From: Thermoflexus hugenholtzii JAD2
GTDB taxonomy: Bacteria; Chloroflexota; Anaerolineae; Thermoflexales; Thermoflexaceae
NCBI RefSeq assembly: GCF_900187885.1
Contig: NZ_FYEK01000027.1
Span: 149,630-213,629 of the forward strand
Length of the DNA stretch: 64,000 nucleotides
Direction of reading: 5' to 3'
The notes under the pieces were generated by a model. The model had not been told where the DNA came from. It searched no databases and saw nothing but the letters and a program-made list of their open reading frames with translations. Positions 50,910 through 57,766 of the stretch are shown in pieces. How positions within the stretch are numbered: position 1 is the stretch's first letter; every line of letters starts with the position of its first letter. The translations under genes were made by a program, and so were the position numbers.

Positions 50910-51146
50910 CTACCCCAGGCGCGCCCGCATCCCAAGGCCCGCCAAGACCCGCACGCGCTCCCCCTCGATCTCAACGAGCATCGGTTCCCACCGCCAGCCG
51001 GGACGGGCGCGGTCCAGCAGGGCCTGGACCGCGGGGTCTCGCAAATTCCGCACCCGTAGCCGCCCGCCGCTGAGCGTTTCCACCTCCCGCGCCAGGGCAG
51101 CGCATATGGAACACCCCGCATCGTAAAGCAGCCACCGCGTCCCCAT
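50910..51146 (-). CDS. DCC-family thiol-disulfide oxidoreductase-like protein, short
   Basis: 78 residues: WLLYDAGCSICAALAREVETLSGGRLRV is the DCC (DUF393) opening with CSIC as the redox-active pair, then RDPAVQALLDRARPGWRWEP and RVLAGLGMRARLG, where TAG (50912-50910) ends the frame. Typical DCC proteins are 110-140 residues. The codons after the TAG continue in the same frame as LGPVRALRVAQAVARIGP, which looks like natural DCC C-terminal sequence, so the stop probably splits a longer gene. A ribosome site AAGGGAGG precedes ATG 51146. It may form or reshuffle disulfides for the adjacent peptide. Confidence 0.7.
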   Translation of the reverse strand: MGTRWLLYDAGCSICAALAREVETLSGGRLRVRNLRDPAVQALLDRARPGWRWEPMLVEIEGERVRVLAGLGMRARLG

Positions 51147-51200
51147 CGCCGACCTCCCTTGCCTGGGTTTCCGCTTCTCAGCGCAGCCCGCTCCCCGCTT

Positions 51201-51230
51201 CTTGTCTGTCCCCCGCCTCAGGGGACAAGG
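51201..51230. repeat. TTGTCTGTCCCC hairpin, copy 1
   Basis: CTTGTCTGTCCCC, a 7-nt loop and GGGGACAAG form an imperfect hairpin between the LuxR-like gene and the DCC gene. A near-identical element lies at 53083-53112 in the same orientation. It could act as a terminator for the LuxR-like gene. Confidence 0.6.
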
Positions 51231-51251
51231 CCTTCCGCGGGCGGTCCCCGT

Positions 51252-51956
51252 TTACCCAAAGCCCATCAGGGCCTCGATTAGCTGCCAGAAGTCCGGCAAG
51301 GGATCCTCTTCCAGCAGCGCCGCGCAACGGGGGTCCAGGAGGCCGCCCTGGGCCCGCCAGCGGGTCAGGTCCACCCGATCCACCCGCCCCAGCCGGGCCA
51401 GGGCCCGCGTTAGATGAGTGCGGGCGGTCTCCGGCGCGATGCCGAGCACGCGGGCGATCTCTTTGTTGCTCAGGCCGTGGGCCGCCGCCCAGGCCACCGC
51501 CCGCTGCTGCGGGCTGAGGCTGAGGGCCGCCCACGGATCGCCCCATCTCGCCCGCCAGCGCTGGGCTCGCCGCACCGCCCCCGGGGTCCACAGCGACATC
51601 CCGGCCAGGGCCTCTCGGACAGCGCCGGTGAGCCTTTCGCACGGTTGCCCCCGCCCCAGGCAGCCCCGGGCACCGGCCTTCCAGGCCAGGGCCTCGAGGG
51701 CGGGATGGGGAGTTTCCACCAGCAGTAGCCCAGATATTTCCGGTTGCGCCCGGATGGCAGCGGCCAGCAGCGCCGCGCCGCTGCCGTCGGGGAGCTCGAA
51801 GGCCACGAGCAGGGCGGAAGGGGGATGGCGCGCCCAGGCGGCCCGGGCCTCGGCGGCGGTGGCCACCTCCCAGGCGATGGGGAAGCCCAGGGCGCTCAGG
51901 CGCTCGGCCCAGGCGGCCCGGCGCATCGAATCCCCATCCACCAGCCCCACTGCCAT
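51252..51956 (-). CDS. LuxR-type regulator with degenerate receiver domain
   Basis: 234 residues. The N-terminal receiver-like domain (1-118) starts VGLVDGDSMRR, but at the phosphoacceptor position it reads LLVAFELPDGSG, with Ala where Asp is expected, so it is a pseudo-receiver. A LuxR/GerE helix-turn-helix follows (about 145-205; LSPQQRAVAWAAAHGLSNKEIARVLGIAPETARTHL). ATG 51956 follows AAAGGTG. Located in the middle of the minus-strand cluster, it is the obvious candidate regulator of the Cys-rich peptide genes. No cognate kinase is nearby. Confidence 0.75.
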   Translation of the reverse strand: MAVGLVDGDSMRRAAWAERLSALGFPIAWEVATAAEARAAWARHPPSALLVAFELPDGSGAALLAAAIRAQPEISGLLLVETPHPALEALAWKAGARGCLGRGQPCERLTGAVREALAGMSLWTPGAVRRAQRWRARWGDPWAALSLSPQQRAVAWAAAHGLSNKEIARVLGIAPETARTHLTRALARLGRVDRVDLTRWRAQGGLLDPRCAALLEEDPLPDFWQLIEALMGFG

Positions 51957-52132
51957 CGCCACCTTTCAGAGGAGGATGCCCGATTACATTGTAGGAGGCC
52001 AACCGAGTTGAGGGCAAGGCATGTCGGCCTGCAGAGGACTCCCTATAGGGCCATCGTCTCCGAGCGATCAGGGGGGCAGGGATCTTCGGCCCCCTGCTCC
52101 GCCTGCACGGGAGGTTCCCCGCCATTTGGGGC

Positions 52133-52704
52133 TCAGCGCCCCCACCGCGCGGCCAGGGCCTGGGCGGCCTGGTTCAGGAGCTGTCGCGTGGCGACTTCCT
52201 GCGTCCCGTTCACGATCAGGAGGCTGAGGACCTCGCCGCGCACCTGCACCAGGATCCGGAGGGTACCCCCTTCGGAGTCCCGGCCCGAGACCTCCCAGCC
52301 TCCGACCTCCGGCCGCTCCTTCAGCCCCCAGTCGCGGATCAACGTTTCCGCCGCCCGGCGGGCCTGGGCGGCGTCGGCATAGCGATAGAGGAGAGGAAAT
52401 GAAACACCAGGCGGGTTTGCTGACCGTCATAAACGGCGAGCCCCACCCCATAGCCTTCCCGGAACCGGAGGGGTTCCTCCTGGATCCCCATGCCGCCGAG
52501 GTTCTCTGAATTCAGCGGATGCTTGAGCGCCTGGGGAGAGAGAGGGCCCTCTTCCAGGCGATCACTTTGGAGGAAAGCCTCCGCAGGCAACGCTTGCGCC
52601 GCCAGCGGGGAGGGGGTGGAGGGCTGCGCCAGGGCCCGATGGAGGGCCGCCGCCATGCCCATGGCCAGCATCAGAACGCTCACACCCATTCCGATGCGCT
52701 TCAT
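52133..52704 (-). pseudogene. Exported protein gene interrupted by a frameshift
   Basis: ATG 52704 (GAGGAGG upstream) begins MKRIGMGVSVLMLAMGMAA, a signal peptide, then a polar segment to GVGLAVYDGQQTRLVFHF. Near 52385-52395 the frame is lost to a tail of PTPPRPAGRRKR and a stop at 52339. In the neighbouring frame the protein continues naturally: LLYRYADAAQARRAAETLIRDWG, on through LRILVQVRGEVLSLLIVNGTQEV to a stop at 52133. The break sits in a CTCTCCTCT tract, so a 2-bp CT insertion explains it. Either a real mutation or a sequencing error. The full product would be about 190 residues, family unknown. Confidence 0.65.
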
Positions 52705-53033
52705 GGCCGCCTCCTCAATCGAACCATACCCGAGCTTGGTAATGGCTGGGTTGCCATTTCGGCCCCCACGGAGGCTCCGTTGCGAACCATTGTCCAGAAG
52801 GCCACCGCGATGTAAGAGGCGGTCACGTTTGCCCACCATTGCGGCTGAGGCGGAGTAGGGGAAACACTTTGCATCCGTTCACCGAATGCAGGGCTTCCGC
52901 CCCGGGAGAGCAATAGACAGCTGACCCATACGATCAGCCATCGACTTTCGCGAAAGCGTTGGGATCCCTGGGCCACTGGGACATCTGTTGCGCGATCCGT
53001 ATTACGGGATAGCTCTCGCTTCTCCATTTCCAT
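52701..53033 (-). CDS. Small hypothetical exported or membrane protein
   Basis: 110 residues: a charged N-terminus (MEMEKRELSRNTDRA), a hydrophobic stretch SRWLIVWVSCLLLS (about 30-43), a Pro-rich linker, a second hydrophobic part ANVTASYIAVAFWTMV, and a basic end. Its TGA overlaps the ATG of the frameshifted exported-protein gene (ATGA at 52704), which supports real, coupled translation. AGAGGAAG lies just before the start. No family recognised. Confidence 0.5.
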   Translation of the reverse strand: MEMEKRELSRNTDRATDVPVAQGSQRFRESRWLIVWVSCLLLSRGGSPAFGERMQSVSPTPPQPQWWANVTASYIAVAFWTMVRNGASVGAEMATQPLPSSGMVRLRRRP

Positions 53034-53082
53034 CTTCCTCTGTAAGGAATCTCTGTTCAGCGTGATAGTGGGTCTTCTCCGA

Positions 53083-53112
53083 TTTGTCTGTCCCCTGCGT
53101 GGGGGGACAACG
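53083..53112. repeat. TTGTCTGTCCCC hairpin, copy 2
   Basis: TTGTCTGTCCCC, a 6-nt loop and GGGGGGACAA, same orientation as the copy at 51201-51230. It lies 50 bp upstream of the minus-strand cluster and about 95 bp before the divergent glycosyltransferase gene. Together the copies bracket 1.85 kb. Confidence 0.6.
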
Positions 53113-53206
53113 TTTTCGCCACTGTGGGAGGCGGATCCGCGGGGGGCAAAGCGCGCCCTTCGGCTAAAATATTCCTGGAGAACGTCTCCCTGGAGGCCTC
53201 CGCTTG

Positions 53207-53968
53207 ATGGATCGGTCCGTTCGGGTGGATGTGGTCATCCCGGTCTACAACGAGGAGCGGGACCTGGAGCCCAGCGTTCAGAAGCTGCGCGCCTTCCTGC
53301 AGGCGAACTGCCCCTACCGCTGGCGCATCGTGATCGCCGACAACGCCTCGGTGGACCGCACGCCGGAGATCGGGCAGCGGCTGGCAGCCCAGTGGCCGGA
53401 GGAGGTGGCCTACATCCGGCTGAACCGGAAGGGACGGGGGCGGGCGCTGCGCAAGGCCTGGCTGGAGAGCGATGCCGATGTGATGGCCTACATGGACGTC
53501 GATCTATCCACCGACCTCAGCGCCTTCATGCCGCTGATCCAGCCCCTGGTGGAGGGCCGCTATCACGTGGCCACGGGCAGCCGGCTGCACCCGCAATCCC
53601 GCATCACCCGCTCCCTCAAGCGCGAGATCATCTCCCGGATCTACAACTTCATCGTCTGGCTGCTCTTCCCCCGCCGCCGCTTCCGGGATGCCCAGTGCGG
53701 GTTCAAAGCCATCACCCGCCAGGCGGCCCGGGAGCTCGTCCCCCGGGTGGCCAATCAATCCTGGTTCTTCGACACGGAGCTGCTCCTGCGCGCCGAGCAG
53801 CGCGGCTACGCTGTGTGGGAGGTCCCGGTGATCTGGCGGGAGGACCCCGACACCCGGGTGAAGATCCTGCGCACCGCCCTGGAGGACCTGCGGGGCCTAT
53901 GGCGCGTCCGACGGACCCCTGATCCGCCCCCGATCTACACGGATCCGGAGGCCGATTACCCGGATTAG
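53207..53968 (+). CDS. Family 2 glycosyltransferase (dolichyl-phosphate-glucose synthase-like)
   Basis: 253-residue enzyme. The GT-A fold starts VDVVIPVYNEERDLEPSVQKL, with IADNASVDRT and the metal-binding MDVDLSTDL (about residues 97-105), then DAQCGFKAITR and WFFDTELLLRAEQRGY. These match the DPG-synthase-like GT2 group that loads sugars on polyprenyl phosphate. No clear transmembrane helices; one amphipathic stretch IYNFIVWLLFP may attach to the membrane. ATG 53207 follows GGAGG. A TAAAAT element at about 53164 could be its -10. Confidence 0.87.
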   Translation: MDRSVRVDVVIPVYNEERDLEPSVQKLRAFLQANCPYRWRIVIADNASVDRTPEIGQRLAAQWPEEVAYIRLNRKGRGRALRKAWLESDADVMAYMDVDLSTDLSAFMPLIQPLVEGRYHVATGSRLHPQSRITRSLKREIISRIYNFIVWLLFPRRRFRDAQCGFKAITRQAARELVPRVANQSWFFDTELLLRAEQRGYAVWEVPVIWREDPDTRVKILRTALEDLRGLWRVRRTPDPPPIYTDPEADYPD

Positions 53969-54033
53969 AGTCGGGAAGTCCTCCGGAAGCGGCATCCCAT
54001 TCGGTCGGAGAGAGGGGGCGCTCGCCGCAAAGC

Positions 54034-54051
54034 CGCAAAATAAATTTTGCG
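54034..54051. promoter_or_regulatory. Perfect interrupted palindrome upstream of the aldehyde oxidoreductase gene
   Basis: CGCAAAAT-AA-ATTTTGCG, 8-bp arms with a 2-bp centre, ends 25 bp before the ATG at 54077, with GGGAGG between. AT-rich and symmetrical in a GC-rich neighbourhood, it looks like an operator overlapping the promoter region. Confidence 0.6.
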
Positions 54052-54076
54052 TTACAGAAAGGACGGGAGGAAACCG

Positions 54077-55921
54077 ATGACGCGTTTCGGTCGGCTGCTG
54101 AGGGTGGACCTCTCCTCGCAGCGGATCCAAGAGGAGGAGATCCCCTCGGGGTGGGTGGAGGATTTCATCGGGGGCAGCGCCCTGGCGGCGCGGATGCTGT
54201 GGGAGCGCCTCCATCCGAAGGTGGATCCCCTGGGCCCGGAGAACCCCTTGCTGTTCCTCACCGGCCCGCTGACCGGCACCGCCGGCCCGGCCGTCGGACG
54301 GTTTACGGTGTGCGCCTGCTCCCCCGCCACCGGGCTGTGGGGGGAGTCCAACTGCGGCGGGTTCTGGGGGCCGGAGCTGCGCTTCGCCGGCTACGATGCG
54401 TTATGGATTGAGGGACGCGCCCTGGAACCGGTCTACCTCTGGATCCACGACGGCCGGGTCGAGATCCGCCCGGCCGCTCATCTCTGGGGCCGCGATCCCT
54501 ACGCTGTTCAGGCGGCCATCCGGCAGGAGGTGGGGGATCCCCTGGCCCGGGTGGCGGCCATCGGCGTCGCCGGGGAGAACCGGGTCCCCTTCGCCCTGAT
54601 CCTGTGCGACCACGGCCGGGTGGCGGGCCGCACCGGGATGGGCGCGGTGATGGGGGCCAAGAACCTGAAGGCCATCGCGGTGCGGGGGAACCAGCCGTTG
54701 CCCCTGGCCCGCCCGGAGGAGTTCGGGGCGCTGCGGTCGCAGGCTAACCGGGCGCTGCGGGAGGACAACCTGACCCGGGTGTTCCGGGAGACGGGGACGG
54801 CCGGTGCGGCGGAGTATTTCGAGCTGCTGGGGAGCATGCCCAAACGGTATTACGGGCAGGGCACCTGGGAGGGCGCGTCGAAGGTGAGCGGGGCCGCTAT
54901 GGCCGAGACGATCCTCTCGGGAGTTTCGGCCTGCCACGCCTGTGTGATCGCCTGCGGGCGGGTGGTGACCATCCCCGAAGGCCCCTACGCCCGGACGAAG
55001 GCGAAGGGCCCGGAATACGAGACCATCGCCGCCTTCGGCTCGAACCTTCTGAACGACGACCTCGCCCTCATCACGCATCTGGGGGATCTGTGCGATCGCT
55101 ACGGGCTGGATTCCATCAGCATGGGGAACGTCCTTGGCCTGGCCTATCTGCTCTTCGAACGCGGGGTTCTCACAGAGCGGGACACCGGAGGGTTGGCCCT
55201 GCGCTGGGGGGATGCGCGGCCGGCGGAGATCCTCATCGCCCAGACGGCCCGGCGGGAGGGATTCGGGGCGCTGCTGGCCCAGGGGGCCCGTGGCCTGGCA
55301 AGGGCCTTCGGCGCGGAGGATCTGGCGGTGGAGGTGAAAGGCCTGGAGGTCCCCTATCACGATCCGCGCGGGGTGGCAGGGATGGCCCTGAGCTACGCCA
55401 CGTCCCCCCGCGGCGCGTGCCACAACCAGAGCGACTTCTTCATGGTGGAGTTGGGTCAATCCGATGAGGAGCTGGGCATCCCCTATCTCGATCGCCATCA
55501 GTGCGAGGGCAAAGCCCGCTATGTGGCGATCCACCAGAACTGGCGGACGGTGTGCAACAGCCTGGTCCTCTGTTACTTCGCCCATGTGGCTCCCTCTACG
55601 GCCCTGGCCTTGCTCAACGCCGCGATGGGATGGGACTGGGATCTGGGGCGGATGCTGGAGGTGGGGGAACGGGCCTGGCAGCTGAAGCGGGCCCTCAACC
55701 ATCGCCTGGGGGCGACCCGGGCGGACGACCGGCTTCCGAAACGGCTGCTGGAGCCGCTGGGGGAGGGTGGGGCGGCCGGCTTCGTCCCGGATCTGGAGAC
55801 CATGCTGCGGGAGTATTATGAGGTCCGCGGGTGGGACCCGGAGACCGGGCGGCCGAGGCCGGAGACCCTGCGGCGCCTCGGGCTGGCGTTCGCGGCCGAC
55901 GATCTCGAGCGCTCCGCGTGA
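54077..55921 (+). CDS. aor: Tungsten/molybdenum aldehyde:ferredoxin oxidoreductase
   Basis: 614-residue enzyme oxidising aldehydes to carboxylic acids with ferredoxin. The N-terminal domain has LRVDLSSQ and IGGSALAARML, the pterin-binding region GPAVGRFTV and GGFWGPELRFAGYDAL. The 4Fe-4S ligands are ACHACVIACGR (CxxCxxxC, about residues 292-302) and a distant Cys in TVCNSLVLC. Other family blocks are KGPEYETIAAFGSN and DPRG. ATG 54077 follows GGGAGG and a perfect palindrome. It precedes an epimerase by 7 bp. The presence of AOR suggests anaerobic or microaerophilic metabolism. Confidence 0.9.
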   Translation: MTRFGRLLRVDLSSQRIQEEEIPSGWVEDFIGGSALAARMLWERLHPKVDPLGPENPLLFLTGPLTGTAGPAVGRFTVCACSPATGLWGESNCGGFWGPELRFAGYDALWIEGRALEPVYLWIHDGRVEIRPAAHLWGRDPYAVQAAIRQEVGDPLARVAAIGVAGENRVPFALILCDHGRVAGRTGMGAVMGAKNLKAIAVRGNQPLPLARPEEFGALRSQANRALREDNLTRVFRETGTAGAAEYFELLGSMPKRYYGQGTWEGASKVSGAAMAETILSGVSACHACVIACGRVVTIPEGPYARTKAKGPEYETIAAFGSNLLNDDLALITHLGDLCDRYGLDSISMGNVLGLAYLLFERGVLTERDTGGLALRWGDARPAEILIAQTARREGFGALLAQGARGLARAFGAEDLAVEVKGLEVPYHDPRGVAGMALSYATSPRGACHNQSDFFMVELGQSDEELGIPYLDRHQCEGKARYVAIHQNWRTVCNSLVLCYFAHVAPSTALALLNAAMGWDWDLGRMLEVGERAWQLKRALNHRLGATRADDRLPKRLLEPLGEGGAAGFVPDLETMLREYYEVRGWDPETGRPRPETLRRLGLAFAADDLERSA

Positions 55922-55928
55922 GCCGGCC

Positions 55929-56936
55929 ATGCGCATCCTGGTGACCGGTGCCACAGGCTTCCTGGGGCGGAACCTCTGCCCATATCTGGCGGAGCAGGGA
56001 TATCGCGTGCGCGCCCTGGCCCGCCCGGCTTCGGACTGGAAGTTCCTGGCCGCGCATGGGATCGAGGTCGCCTTCGGGGATGTGCAGGACCCCGCCTCCG
56101 TGCGGGCGGCCGTGGAGGGCTGCGATGCGGTGATCCACGCAGCGGGTTACTTTCGGTTCTGGGGTCCGCGGGCGCGCTACTGGGAAGTCAACGTCGAGGG
56201 GACGCGGAACGTGGTGGAGGCGGCCCTGGCCGCGGGTGTGAGGCGGTTCGTCCACATCTCCACGGTGGCGGTGGTGGGGCGGCCGCGCCGGGGCGCGGTG
56301 ATCGATGAAACCTATCCCTGCCAGCCGGTGGATGATTATCAGCGGACGAAGTGGGAGGGCGAGCGGCTGGTTCAGGAGGCGGTCGGGAGAGGGCTCCCGG
56401 CGGTCATCCTGCGCCCGGGAGCCTTCTACGGCCCCTGGGGGCGCTACGCCTTCAACCGGTTGTTCTTCGAGGACTTCCTGCGCGGGCTGCGCCTGCAGGT
56501 CCACGGCGGCCGCCGCTATACATTTCCCATCTTCGTGCCGGACCTCTGCCGGGTGATCGAGGCGGCGCTGCATCGGGGGCGGGTGGGGGAGGTCTACAAC
56601 GTGGCCGATCAAAGCCGGACCCACGGGGAGATCTACGAGATCGTCGCTCGCATCGCCGGGGTTCCCGCGTGGCGGATCAACGTCCCGGCGGCCCCGATGT
56701 GGGCCCTGGCCTGGGCCTGGACGAAGCTGGCGGGCCTCACCGGGCGGGAGCCTTATTACCCGCTGACCCTGGCTACTTATGTGTTCTATGACTGGGTGGT
56801 CTCCTCGGAGAAAGCCCGGCGGGAGCTGGGATTCGAGCCCACGCCCTTCGAGGAGGGGGTCCGCCGCACCCTGGAGTGGTATTGGGCGCAGGGGATCCTG
56901 AGGCCGCCGCGGCGGACTCCGAGCAACTTGCTCTAA
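55929..56936 (+). CDS. NAD-dependent epimerase/dehydratase
   Basis: 335-residue extended SDR. The Rossmann motif TGATGFLG (residues 6-13) is followed by VIHAAGYFRFW, ISTVAVVG and the catalytic YQRTKWEGE (YxxxK). LRPGAFYGPWGR and YNVADQSRTHGEIYEIV mark the sugar-nucleotide or 3-beta-hydroxysteroid-dehydrogenase-like branch. The ATG 55929 lies 7 bp after the AOR stop. Substrate unknown; the late helical region (APMWALAWAWTKLAGLTG) resembles the hydrophobic segment of 3-beta-HSD-like enzymes. Confidence 0.85.
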   Translation: MRILVTGATGFLGRNLCPYLAEQGYRVRALARPASDWKFLAAHGIEVAFGDVQDPASVRAAVEGCDAVIHAAGYFRFWGPRARYWEVNVEGTRNVVEAALAAGVRRFVHISTVAVVGRPRRGAVIDETYPCQPVDDYQRTKWEGERLVQEAVGRGLPAVILRPGAFYGPWGRYAFNRLFFEDFLRGLRLQVHGGRRYTFPIFVPDLCRVIEAALHRGRVGEVYNVADQSRTHGEIYEIVARIAGVPAWRINVPAAPMWALAWAWTKLAGLTGREPYYPLTLATYVFYDWVVSSEKARRELGFEPTPFEEGVRRTLEWYWAQGILRPPRRTPSNLL

Positions 56937-57325
56937 AGAGTGCGGAGCTGGTCAAGGACCTTCTTCATCACGACTTCGGCCAGCTCAAGGGCCACGCGGG
57001 CCTCTTGCTCTCCTGGAAGGCCATAGGGGAGAGGCCCCGGGAGAGCATCCGGATACCTAACTGGTATGTAGTAGTCGTCGAAAATCGCCAAGTTCTGCGA
57101 GAGGTCTGAAAACAAATTTGGAGGAGTGAGCCTCAGAAGCTCCGACACGGAATGCAGGCGGGGTGGTGGATGACCCAGAGCGACGAGCAGACCTTTGAGA
57201 GACTTTTCAACGCATTGTTGCACGTGGAAGCAGACAAGGTTATAGATTCCTTCTTCATAGAGCACTTTCGCGGCAAGGAGATCCTGATAGGCGAGATCGA
57301 GCCACGGCTTAGCCGCCTCGTGCAT
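56933..57325 (-). CDS. HEPN-domain protein (toxin half of HEPN/MNT module)
   Basis: 130-residue helical HEPN protein starting MHEAAKPWLDLAYQDLLAAKVL, with YNLVCFHVQQCVEKSLKGLLV (about residues 28-48) and HPPPRLHSVSELL. The Rx4-6H-type endoribonuclease motif of other HEPN toxins is not obvious. ATG 57325 overlaps the end of the MNT gene by 17 bp. Unlike the truncated HepT at 15.8 kb, this partner is full length. It converges with the epimerase gene, overlapping by 4 bp at the stops. Confidence 0.8.
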   Translation of the reverse strand: MHEAAKPWLDLAYQDLLAAKVLYEEGIYNLVCFHVQQCVEKSLKGLLVALGHPPPRLHSVSELLRLTPPNLFSDLSQNLAIFDDYYIPVRYPDALPGPLPYGLPGEQEARVALELAEVVMKKVLDQLRTL

Positions 57326-57659
57326 AGAGAAGCACCCCCTTGGCCAGGATTTCCTCCCGCACAAATGGCCGTTCCCGGGCGAGCTGCTCGAACTCCTCCG
57401 GCGTGTAGACCAGCAGATCGGTGGCCACGCGGGGCTGAAGGAGCCGCCGGATGGTGTGAAGGCGCTCGATGAACGGCTGGTCCGTCCGCATGACGATGAC
57501 GAGATCAATATCCGACCATGGCCCGATCTCCCCGGTCGCCAGGGATCCGAAGAGGATGATCCGCTCCGGGTTGATCTCCCGACGCAGGATCTCTACAAAA
57601 CGCTGAAGCTCTTCCTCCAGCACCCGGCGGCGCTCCTGGGGCGAGGGATTCCAGCTCAT
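57309..57659 (-). CDS. MNT nucleotidyltransferase (antitoxin half of HEPN/MNT module)
   Basis: 116 residues. RIILFGSLATGEIGPWSDIDLVIV (about residues 33-56) is the GSxxxG plus DxD polymerase-beta-type nucleotidyltransferase motif. The C-terminus is short. It precedes and overlaps the HEPN gene. The pair belongs to the HEPN/MNT (type VII-like) toxin-antitoxin class, in which the MNT protein modifies or restrains the HEPN ribonuclease. Confidence 0.82.
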   Translation of the reverse strand: MSWNPSPQERRRVLEEELQRFVEILRREINPERIILFGSLATGEIGPWSDIDLVIVMRTDQPFIERLHTIRRLLQPRVATDLLVYTPEEFEQLARERPFVREEILAKGVLLYARGG

Positions 57660-57766
57660 CGAAGAACCCCTTAAATAGACTTGAAAAGCCCAACGCTTTC
57701 TGCCAGACCTTCAGTTCACGCAGAATAGTTTCCTTCAGCGAAGGTCCTGGTCATGGGTTCCGTTCG

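Noticed and set aside
53034-53206. Search for divergent promoters between the 110-residue ORF and the glycosyltransferase
   Set aside because: A TAAAAT and a CACTAT are present but no matching -35 elements were convincing on either strand.
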